Assembly (NCBI GenBank): GCA_035798135.1
Contig: JAPFBR010000001.1
Span: 1,178,001 to 1,242,000, forward strand
Length of the DNA: 64,000 nucleotides
DNA from: Sediminicola sp035798135
GTDB lineage: Bacteria; Bacteroidota; Bacteroidia; Flavobacteriales; Flavobacteriaceae
Direction of reading: 5' to 3'
Of the stretch, positions 19,578 to 27,040 are shown in pieces. Each line of letters starts with the position of its first letter. Within the stretch, counting starts at the first letter, position 1. The notes beneath the pieces are model-generated. The model saw nothing but the letters and a program-made list of their open reading frames with translations, did no database searches and was not told where the DNA came from. The position numbers were made by a program, and so were the translations under genes.

Positions 19578-20402
19578 ATGAAGAAATTAATTTTACTGTT
19601 GTTGCTATTGGCTCATGTAGGGGTTATGGCACAAAGAAAACCGAAAATAAAAGGTAATCGGACGGTTACTGAGATGAAGGAAGAATTGCCGGCCTATAAC
19701 GCCATCGAATTAAAGGATGATCTGGATATTGAGCTAGTAAAGGCACCTTTGGAAGGCTATAAGGTAGTCGCAGACGATAATCTTTTGGATGTATTGAAAT
19801 TTAAAGTAGAGGATAGCACCCTGTATATTTCCTCATTCTATAAAATACAGTCTAGAAAAAAATTGGAAATTACGGTCTATTATACAGATTTGATAAAACT
19901 GGTTCAGCAAGATGGAAAGATGGTATCCAAAGAATCTGTGGTTTCTGATGTGTTGGATATTGAAATATTGGGAAATTCTAGAATGGAACTCAATGCAAGC
20001 GCAGCATTGGTGCGTTTACAAATGAACGAGAAAAGTTCAGGAGATTTCAACTTTGCGGCAGATTCCCTAAACGTAAACATGAAGGATAGGGCGGATGCTA
20101 GAATTTATACAGTGGGAGAATCAAGTTATATAGAATTGTCCTCAAATGCCTCCGCCAGTATGGAAGGCTCTGTGGATATAGTACAATTAAAATCCTTGGA
20201 TAATACTGACTTCAAGGCAGAAAGGTATGAGGCAAAAATCATAAAGGCGAAATTGGAAAATTCATCCAGCGCATATCTAAGGGCATTGGAAGAGTTGGAA
20301 TTGGAAACCTATGGCTCCTCAAAGGCATATATCTATGCCAATCCTAAAATTACCATTGTGGAGTTTTTGGATACCTCTGAACTGATCAAAAGAAAGGATT
20401 AG
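19578..20402 (+). CDS. Secreted GIN-domain (DUF2807) protein
   Basis: The product has 274 residues. A signal peptide (MKKLILLLLLLAHVGVMAQ) precedes the DUF2807 fold, also called the putative auto-transporter adhesin head GIN domain. It is a beta-helix-like repeat with segments such as AYNAIELKDDLDIELVKAP, DVLDIEILGNSRMELNAS and DFNFAADSLNVNMKDRADA. These proteins are abundant in Bacteroidota, and their role (envelope or extracellular) is not established. It stands alone between the cox terminator and ruvB. Confidence 0.8.
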   Translation: MKKLILLLLLLAHVGVMAQRKPKIKGNRTVTEMKEELPAYNAIELKDDLDIELVKAPLEGYKVVADDNLLDVLKFKVEDSTLYISSFYKIQSRKKLEITVYYTDLIKLVQQDGKMVSKESVVSDVLDIEILGNSRMELNASAALVRLQMNEKSSGDFNFAADSLNVNMKDRADARIYTVGESSYIELSSNASASMEGSVDIVQLKSLDNTDFKAERYEAKIIKAKLENSSSAYLRALEELELETYGSSKAYIYANPKITIVEFLDTSELIKRKD

Positions 20403-20451
20403 TGCTTTTAATTAACGAGCTATGCACTAAAGAAGTAGTGGCAATTTCCAT

Positions 20452-20459
20452 TATCTTTG
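20452..20459 (+). promoter_or_regulatory. Possible -7 box of ruvB
   Basis: TATCTTTG matches TAnnTTTG and ends 7 bp before the ruvB ATG at 20467. A transcript starting there would have almost no leader, and no clear TTG lies 20 bp upstream. It is reported as a motif match only. Confidence 0.3.
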
Positions 20460-20466
20460 TTGGACT

Positions 20467-21489
20467 ATGAATGAGAATCTAGATCCAACGGCTAATAATC
20501 TTTCCAATGAAGAATTTGAAATTGAAAGAGCATTGCGTCCCATTTCCTTCGACGATTTTACGGGACAGGAACAAGTTCTTGAAAACCTAAAAATATTTGT
20601 TCAAGCCGCCAATTTAAGAGGGGAGGCATTAGACCATACCTTGTTTCATGGACCACCTGGATTGGGGAAAACTACGCTGGCATATATCTTGGCCAACGAG
20701 CTGGGGGTGGGAATAAAAATGACGTCAGGCCCTGTTCTTGATAAGCCGGGTGATTTGGCAGGTTTGTTGACCAATTTGGACGAAAGGGATGTTCTCTTTA
20801 TTGATGAGATACACAGGTTAAGTCCAATTGTAGAGGAGTATTTATATTCCGCCATGGAGGATTACAAGATCGATATTATGATAGAATCGGGACCCAATGC
20901 CCGCTCCGTACAGATCAACCTTAACCCCTTCACCTTAATAGGAGCTACCACCCGGTCAGGCTTGTTGACAGCACCCATGCGTGCGCGTTTTGGAATTCAG
21001 AGCAGGTTGCAATATTATTCAACCGAATTGCTTTCTACCATCGTGGAACGGAGTGCCGAAATTTTAAAGACCCCGATTACCCAGGACGCGGCTATTGAAA
21101 TAGCCGGCAGAAGTAGGGGAACCCCTAGAATTTGCAATGCACTTTTAAGGAGGGTACGCGATTTTGCACAGATCAAGGGTAATGGCAAAATTGACATGGA
21201 AATATCTCGATTTGGCCTAAATGCATTACATGTAGATACCCATGGCTTGGATGAAATGGACAATAAAATATTAACAACCATTATAGATAAATTTAAAGGA
21301 GGCCCAGTAGGAATTACCACTTTGGCCACCTCGGTTTCCGAAAGTGCCGAAACCATAGAAGAGGTGTACGAGCCCTTTTTAATTCAACAGGGATTCATCA
21401 TGCGTACCCCCAGAGGCAGGGAAGTCACAGAATTGGCCTACAAGCATTTGGGGAGAACCAAAGGGAGTGTCCAAGAAGGGCTTTTTTAA
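20467..21489 (+). CDS. ruvB: Holliday junction branch migration ATPase RuvB
   Basis: The product has 340 residues, the family length. RuvB is the hexameric motor that, with RuvA, drives branch migration of Holliday junctions. It contains the ALRPISFDDFTGQ start, Walker A GPPGLGKTTLA, Walker B FIDEIHRL, sensor 1 IGATTRSGLL, the arginine finger region APMRARFG, and a winged-helix C-terminal domain with TPRGR. ruvA lies about 8 kb downstream at 29348. Confidence 0.98.
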   Translation: MNENLDPTANNLSNEEFEIERALRPISFDDFTGQEQVLENLKIFVQAANLRGEALDHTLFHGPPGLGKTTLAYILANELGVGIKMTSGPVLDKPGDLAGLLTNLDERDVLFIDEIHRLSPIVEEYLYSAMEDYKIDIMIESGPNARSVQINLNPFTLIGATTRSGLLTAPMRARFGIQSRLQYYSTELLSTIVERSAEILKTPITQDAAIEIAGRSRGTPRICNALLRRVRDFAQIKGNGKIDMEISRFGLNALHVDTHGLDEMDNKILTTIIDKFKGGPVGITTLATSVSESAETIEEVYEPFLIQQGFIMRTPRGREVTELAYKHLGRTKGSVQEGLF

Positions 21490-21541
21490 TTGCATTTCAA
21501 TCTAACCCTTATAGTGTCCGTCCCTTAATCAAAACGATAAT

Positions 21542-22864
21542 TTGAAGTTAGTATCCAGGTTTCAAGTCTTTAAAAATGCGAGGAGGATTCTTAAAAACCC
21601 CTTGCCCTTTCACCATGAAAATTTTGAGGCCCATGGGGATTCCTTTAAGGTGCAATTAACCTCCAAAGAAACAGTGATCTTCACCAGAAACCCAGGACTG
21701 ATAAGGCATATTCTTCAAAAACAGCATAAAAAATTTGAAAAATCACCCTTGCAAACGGTGGATCTGGCCAAATACATAGGCCATGGCATCCTAACTTCGA
21801 ATGGAGAACATTGGAGGACGCATCGCAGAATGGTGCAGCCTGCATTTCATAAGAAAAAGCTCCAAAATATAATGGGGGTCATAAGGGAGGCAATTCTCTT
21901 CGAACTACAGGGCATAAAGCCCAACACAGAGCAGGATATCTTTCCCCTTATGGGAGATTTGGCATTTCAGGTGGTCGCTAAATCACTTTTTAGTAGTACC
22001 GACATTAGGGAAAGAATGTCCAAATTACAACAAATCACAGAGGCAAATCAACGGATGCTGATCAAAGAGATGAGGCAACCATATTTGCGATGGTGGTATA
22101 GATTAAATGGCAAAATAGACAAGCATTTGGCCATGGCCAAAGAGGGGCAAAAGTTACTGTTGGGAATTATAGAGGATAGAAGAACGTCTGGGTTGGAGAA
22201 GGATGACCTGTTGGATATGCTTCTTAAGGCACGGTATGAAGATGGCTCGGTCATGTCTGATGATCAATTGATTGACGAAGTACTGATCCTTTTTACTGCG
22301 GGCCATGAGACAACGGCAAATGCACTTAGCTTTACCTTGTTTCTGTTGGCGAGCCACCCGGAAATTCAGGAGCAACTATATCAAGAAGTAACCAAGGTAA
22401 ATTTTAAAGATAGCAATATGGATCTAATGCAGGGTGCAATGCAACTGCATTTGGTGAAACAGTGTCTGGAAGAAGCCTTACGCCTTTATCCGCCGGCATA
22501 TGTGATTGATAGGATTGCTACGGAGGATGATAGTTTTGATGGTATTTCGCTCCCAAAGGATACCATGGTCCTAATGTCTATTTATGAGCTGCAACGATAT
22601 GCCGACTTTTGGGAAAGTCCTTCCGAGTTTAAACCCAGTAGATTTAATGGTACGGATAAAAAAGATTATAGTGATTACTACTATCCTTTCGGGGCAGGCC
22701 CAAGGATGTGCGTAGGAAATAATTTTGCCATGTATGAAATGATCCTTGCGGTAGCAGAAATTGTTAGAAAATATAGAATCTCCACTTCGTTGGAAAAAGT
22801 GGAAATCAATCCGTTGATTTCTCTGAAACCTAGAGCAGTGCCTATCAAATTTATGGAACGTTGA
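21542..22864 (+). CDS. Cytochrome P450
   Basis: The product has 440 residues starting at a TTG; no ATG lies upstream in frame before a stop at 21512, and the first conserved block begins soon after. P450 motifs are complete: the I-helix oxygen-activation motif AGHETTA (about 253-259), ExxR as EEALRLYPP, and the heme loop FGAGPRMCVGNNFA with the ligand Cys near residue 390. It is a soluble monooxygenase that needs an external ferredoxin or reductase, and no partner is encoded nearby. The substrate cannot be inferred; a fatty-acid-like or terpenoid substrate is possible. It lies 53 bp after ruvB on the same strand. Confidence 0.93.
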   Translation: MKLVSRFQVFKNARRILKNPLPFHHENFEAHGDSFKVQLTSKETVIFTRNPGLIRHILQKQHKKFEKSPLQTVDLAKYIGHGILTSNGEHWRTHRRMVQPAFHKKKLQNIMGVIREAILFELQGIKPNTEQDIFPLMGDLAFQVVAKSLFSSTDIRERMSKLQQITEANQRMLIKEMRQPYLRWWYRLNGKIDKHLAMAKEGQKLLLGIIEDRRTSGLEKDDLLDMLLKARYEDGSVMSDDQLIDEVLILFTAGHETTANALSFTLFLLASHPEIQEQLYQEVTKVNFKDSNMDLMQGAMQLHLVKQCLEEALRLYPPAYVIDRIATEDDSFDGISLPKDTMVLMSIYELQRYADFWESPSEFKPSRFNGTDKKDYSDYYYPFGAGPRMCVGNNFAMYEMILAVAEIVRKYRISTSLEKVEINPLISLKPRAVPIKFMER

Positions 22865-23281
22865 TTTTTTATGGTAAGATCGTGCCATTTAGCTACGCTT
22901 CCACTAAAAAATTTGCACCATAATCTTAATTTTCATTGCTTAGCAGGGTAATACTATTTTCAAATAAATTAATAGGCAGCAATCTTTTTTACAAAAGTTT
23001 CATATTTGAGTATGATTATTTTGTATCTTTCTTAGTGACACAAGGCAATTTCAATTAATTCTCCCATGCCTTTCCCTCGATAGAATATTTTGATAGGTTC
23101 AATTGGATTTTATAGAATCCATGTAAATCGAACTCTAACTTCAATTCCTTAGTTAACCTGTTGGTTTAGAAATTCTAAACTAGAATTACGAGCTTATGAT
23201 CCTTTGTACAGAGGGAACATACAAATGAGACTATTAGCGTTTCATGACCCCCGTATTTTTAACAAGCTTAATATAATTATT
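22865..23281. other. 417-bp AT-rich intergenic region with a 17-bp palindrome
   Basis: No convincing gene is present. The region contains several weak TAnnTTTG-like boxes (such as TATCTTTC near 23025) and the palindrome described separately at 23164-23180. The 26 codons in frame upstream of 23282 do not look like protein, so the downstream lipoprotein is taken to start at 23282. Confidence 0.5.
23164..23180. promoter_or_regulatory. Perfect 17-bp palindrome, possible operator
   Basis: GTTTAGAA-A-TTCTAAAC is a perfect 8+1+8 inverted repeat about 100 bp upstream of the lipoprotein start at 23282. It has no T-tract and little GC, so it is not a terminator. The shape suits a dimeric transcription factor site, but no regulator gene is next to it. 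Confidence 0.4.
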
Positions 23282-23893
23282 ATGAAAACAATTATTAAAT
23301 CCTTTTTTACGCTTTTAATTTTATTTGCATTTTCCTGTAGTCAGGAAACAATGCTTGACCCACTTCCTACTGCTTTGGATGGTGTTTCTGCAAAGGCCAA
23401 TTTGCCATCTGATGTATTTGACGCTTCTGATGGTACTACTGTTATGGGTTCAGCTACCATACATAGAAGCAACAACGGCGTCACTATAAATGTGAAAACT
23501 TCAGGTCTAATACCGGGCAATGCCTATACCATGTGGATTGTAGCTTTTAATAGTCCTGAGCTCTGTGAAGATGGTTGTGATGGACCGGATTTAGGCGTGG
23601 CAAATGGCGATGTTATGTATGGAGCTGGTCATGTTGTGGGAGGTAATGGAAAGGGTAATTTTTCTGCCCATTTAAGTGAAGGCGATGTATCTGGATCACT
23701 ATTTCCACAACCGAGTCCGGGATTAATTGACGGCCAGACAACAGAAGTTCATATTGTTGTAAGAGACCATGGCCCTAAAATTCCTGGTATGGTGAGCGAA
23801 CAAATCCATTCAATTAATGGAGGTTGTAATCCAGGTGACCCCAATGAAGGCTTATGCAACGATGTACAGTTTGCTATTTTTCTAGCAGATTAA
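23282..23893 (+). CDS. Cysteine-containing lipoprotein, unrecognised family
   Basis: The start is the ATG at 23282, which gives a lipoprotein signal MKTIIKSFFTLLILFAFSC with the lipobox Cys at residue 19. The product has 203 residues. The mature part is beta-rich: GTTVMGSATIHRSNNGVTINVKT, then PGNAYTMWIVAFNSPELC. It has two cysteine pairs (CEDGC and, near the C terminus, GGCNPGDPNEGLC) that could form disulfides. The segment HIVVRDHGPKIPGMVSEQIHS is also distinctive. I do not recognise a named family; a superficial likeness to CHRD-type secreted domains exists but key residues are not evident. A terminator follows closely, so it is probably a single-gene unit. Confidence 0.7.
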   Translation: MKTIIKSFFTLLILFAFSCSQETMLDPLPTALDGVSAKANLPSDVFDASDGTTVMGSATIHRSNNGVTINVKTSGLIPGNAYTMWIVAFNSPELCEDGCDGPDLGVANGDVMYGAGHVVGGNGKGNFSAHLSEGDVSGSLFPQPSPGLIDGQTTEVHIVVRDHGPKIPGMVSEQIHSINGGCNPGDPNEGLCNDVQFAIFLAD

Positions 23894-23925
23894 AGAAAGC
23901 TAGCACATTTTGTGTCAAATTACTA

Positions 23926-23957
23926 AAAACCGAGGTCGAGCGCCTCGGTTTTCTTTT
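23926..23957 (+). terminator. Terminator after the lipoprotein gene
   Basis: AAAACCGAGG (23926-23935) pairs with CCTCGGTTTT (23943-23952) around a 7-nt loop, followed by CTTTT. It lies 33 bp after the stop of the lipoprotein gene. Confidence 0.88.
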
Positions 23958-24457
23958 GCGGTAGTTCCTTTGTAAATTTGACCCTCATATCGAGCCCTAT
24001 TACAGTCCTAAAAATACCTATCCCCATTAGTTCCCTAACATATTAATTGAAACAATAATATCTTATAACTGGTTCCCTGAAAATATAAGGATTGATTTAT
24101 ATCTTCTATACGAGCTATACTATTCTTGTTTTTTTGGTTTCAATTCAAAGTACATGGCAAGCGAAAAATTTATATGAGCTAGACCCCCTTATATTCAGTA
24201 CATTTCTTACATCAAGTGCTACATACACCGATGTCGATAATAAGTTGACTCCCTAACTGCTGCTGCAAGACATAAATTTGATTTATTTGCATGAGAATGA
24301 GCTACCCAAATACTTAGAAGTAGGCACGGTTTTTTTTGGGGGTATAAAGGTAAAAGCTCGAAATTTATTAAGCCCATTGAGAATAAAGAGCCTGTAGTTC
24401 AACCACCTTCTTCCAAGGATACTTTTAAGAATGTAATTTTCAATGTACCTTCGGGTA
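23958..24457. other. 500-bp intergenic region without a recognisable gene
   Basis: The region is AT-rich with stops in all frames except short spurious ones. A TAAATTTG box at 24273-24280 could be a -7 element, but the nearest GTTG is 25 bp upstream, longer than usual. A T8G5 tract occurs near 24331-24343. I see no RNA gene or terminator. Confidence 0.4.
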
Positions 24458-25375
24458 ATGAACCGAAGTAAATTTTCCAACCTCATAAAAACAGAAGCCA
24501 AACGACTTGGTTTCCTATCATGTGGCATTTCCAAAGCTGAATTTTTAGAGGAGGAGGCACCAAGACTGGAGAATTGGCTCAACAAAAACATGCAGGGGGA
24601 AATGGGCTATATGGAGAACCATTTTGACAAACGTTTGGATCCAAGGTTACTTGTTGATGGCGCAAAGTCGGTCATTTCATTATTGCTCAATTATTATCCA
24701 GAGGAAAAACAGAACGAGGATAGCTATAAACTCTCTAAATATGCCTACGGCCAGGATTACCATCACATTATAAAAGCAAAATTAAAAACACTACAGGAAT
24801 TTATCACCCAGGAGATCGGGGAGGTGAACGGACGGGCCTTTGTAGATTCAGCACCTATTTTGGACAAGGCCTGGGCCGCAAAAAGCGGGTTGGGATGGAT
24901 AGGAAAACACAGTAATTTGTTGACGCAACAAGTAGGGTCTTTTTATTTTATTGCCGAACTTATTGTAGACTTGGACCTGACGTATGACTCTAGGGTGACG
25001 GACCATTGCGGTACTTGTACCGCTTGTTTGGACGCCTGCCCCACCCAGGCCATTGTGGAGCCCTATGTGGTGGATGGGAGTAAGTGTATTTCTTATCTTA
25101 CCATAGAATTAAAGAATCAAATACCGACCGATTTCAAGGATAAAATGGATGATTGGATTTTCGGTTGTGATGTTTGTCAGGATGTGTGCCCTTGGAACAA
25201 ATTTTCCAAATCCCATAACGAACCACTTTTTAATCCGCATCCCGATCTTTTATCGATGACAAAAAAGGATTGGGAAGAAATTACAGAGGATGTCTTCAAA
25301 AAAGTATTTCAAAAATCAGCGGTAAAACGAACCAAATTTTCTGGCTTGACTAGAAACATTGATTTTTTGAAATAA
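24458..25375 (+). CDS. queG: Epoxyqueuosine reductase QueG
   Basis: The ATG at 24458 is preferred over 24443 because it begins the conserved MNRSKFSNLIKTEAKRLGF. The product has 305 residues. QueG reduces epoxyqueuosine to queuosine in tRNA, the last step of the pathway, using cobalamin and two 4Fe-4S clusters. Motifs seen are YGQDYHHIIK, FVDSAPILDKAWAAKSGLGW (active-site Asp), HCGTCTACLDACPTQAI and GCDVCQDVCPWNK. It is shorter than the E. coli enzyme, which has a C-terminal HEAT-like extension. This is normal for Bacteroidota. Confidence 0.96.
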   Translation: MNRSKFSNLIKTEAKRLGFLSCGISKAEFLEEEAPRLENWLNKNMQGEMGYMENHFDKRLDPRLLVDGAKSVISLLLNYYPEEKQNEDSYKLSKYAYGQDYHHIIKAKLKTLQEFITQEIGEVNGRAFVDSAPILDKAWAAKSGLGWIGKHSNLLTQQVGSFYFIAELIVDLDLTYDSRVTDHCGTCTACLDACPTQAIVEPYVVDGSKCISYLTIELKNQIPTDFKDKMDDWIFGCDVCQDVCPWNKFSKSHNEPLFNPHPDLLSMTKKDWEEITEDVFKKVFQKSAVKRTKFSGLTRNIDFLK

Positions 25376-25582
25376 ATCTGTTGTTTACTATGTTGATTTT
25401 GTTATTAATGTTTTGATTTTCTTTTTAAGTTTTTTTTAAGAAGGAACTAATTATACTATATTCGGTGGCTCTAAGTTTTGTGAATTCCTCAAGAATAGTC
25501 TAAGAAATTTAACAATTCTAAATAACAGTGTAGTTGTTTGTCTGCGAACATAAGGCTGAAAACGTAACATATTTTATTGAAC

Positions 25583-26917
25583 ATGGATAAGATTTTGAAA
25601 ATGATAAAAAAGCCGAATTTAAGTTTTTGGCAGATATTTAATATGAATGTAGGTTTTTTAGGTATCCAGTACAGTTTTGGATTGCAACAAACCGCCATTA
25701 ATCCTATTTTTCTATTCCTGGGAGCATCGGAAGAAATGCTACCTATTTTGAATATTGCCGGTCCGGTGACCGGATTAATCATTCAACCGATTATCGGTGC
25801 CATGTCCGACAAGACATGGTCTCCAAAATGGGGTCGACGTAAGCCCTACTTTTTGATCGGTGCCATTATTGGTAGTTTATGTTTATTCGCATTTCCATCG
25901 AGTCCGGTATTATGGTTCGCAGTAGGACTATTATGGATATTGGATGTTGGTAATAATATGGCCATGGAACCATACCGTGCTTTTGTTGGTGATAAATTAC
26001 CGGAAAAGCAACTGAGTCTCGGCTATCAAATGCAAAGTCTTTTTGTTGGCGCCGGTATTCTTTTGGCTATGGGATCAATTGTATTGTTCCAATATATATT
26101 CGGGGCCGAATCAGTTGAAGCTGCAGGAAAGATACCTAAATGGATTTATTATTCGTTTTATATAGGAGGTATGCTCTCTATTACGACAATACTATGGTCT
26201 GTATTTAAAACCCCAGAAATTCCACCGACTGCAGAAGAATTGGCTGAAATCAATGAAATGAAGGGAAAACCAATGGGCGAACGCATTGCAAAGCCTTTTG
26301 GGGAAATCGTAAGTGCTATAAAAGATATGCCGATATTCATGTGGAAACTGGGGGCAGTCTATCTCTTTCAATGGTACGCGTTATTCGTGTACTGGCAGTA
26401 TATAACTCCTTTATTCATGCTTACCATGGATTATGGGATTTCTGAAGCTGCTTCGCAATCTGCCCAAATGAGTTTGACCTATAACATCGTTACTATGATC
26501 GTAGCCTTGGCTCTGGTCCCATTGACCTTGAAATTTGGGGGTAAAAACGTGTATTCTTTAAGTTTGGTGGGTGTGGCATTAGCACTATTTGCCATTCCTT
26601 TCATTGATGATCCAAAATTGGTGCTTGTTCCAATGGTATTATTTGGTATCGGATGGGCGGCGATGATGGGAATCCCCTATACCATGGTCTCCAAGGTGGT
26701 TCCACAAGAAAGACGAGGGGTATATATGGGTATTTTGAATATGATGATCGTTATTCCTATGGGGATAGAAACGTTGACATTTGGTCCCATCTATAAATAC
26801 CTCTTGGCCGGAAATGCCATTAACGCTATCCTTTTTGCTGGAGGATTTTTTGTAATTGCCGCAGTGCTGGCGCAAAGATTAAACGTATCACGAGCCAAAG
26901 AATCCAGTGAGGTATAA
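25583..26917 (+). CDS. MFS sugar transporter, SLC45/GPH-like
   Basis: The start is the ATG at 25583; two codons further up is an in-frame TTG at 25577. The product has 444 residues and about 12 membrane helices. The segment GAMSDKTWSPKWGRRKPYFLIGA matches the MFS loop 2-3 signature, and the N terminus (KPNLSFWQIFNMNVGFLGIQ) is characteristic of the SLC45/sucrose-maltose symporter group. No glycosidase or regulator is adjacent, so the substrate is open; a maltose- or sucrose-type sugar is the likeliest. It is preceded by about 200 bp of AT-rich DNA and stands alone. Confidence 0.85.
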   Translation: MDKILKMIKKPNLSFWQIFNMNVGFLGIQYSFGLQQTAINPIFLFLGASEEMLPILNIAGPVTGLIIQPIIGAMSDKTWSPKWGRRKPYFLIGAIIGSLCLFAFPSSPVLWFAVGLLWILDVGNNMAMEPYRAFVGDKLPEKQLSLGYQMQSLFVGAGILLAMGSIVLFQYIFGAESVEAAGKIPKWIYYSFYIGGMLSITTILWSVFKTPEIPPTAEELAEINEMKGKPMGERIAKPFGEIVSAIKDMPIFMWKLGAVYLFQWYALFVYWQYITPLFMLTMDYGISEAASQSAQMSLTYNIVTMIVALALVPLTLKFGGKNVYSLSLVGVALALFAIPFIDDPKLVLVPMVLFGIGWAAMMGIPYTMVSKVVPQERRGVYMGILNMMIVIPMGIETLTFGPIYKYLLAGNAINAILFAGGFFVIAAVLAQRLNVSRAKESSEV

Positions 26918-27012
26918 AATTTACTTAACCAATACTTTTTTGGTCCTGTCTGAGACGCTCATTTTGTTTGGATAAAACTAGTATCTTTTTACGCTTTTTT
27001 AAAGAATACCGT

Positions 27013-27020
27013 TAAATTTG
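27013..27020 (+). promoter_or_regulatory. Probable -7 box of the maeB-ruvA-sprA unit
   Basis: TAAATTTG matches TAnnTTTG, 20 bp upstream of the maeB ATG at 27041. No TTG is present at the expected -33 position, so only the -7 part is supported. Confidence 0.45.
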
Positions 27021-27040
27021 ATTTTTTAAATCACATTTAT

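Noticed and set aside
24283..24591. Minus-strand open frame of about 100 codons overlapping the start of queG
   Set aside because: It overlaps a clear queG reading frame, has no recognisable domain or signal and no promoter-like box; treated as a shadow.
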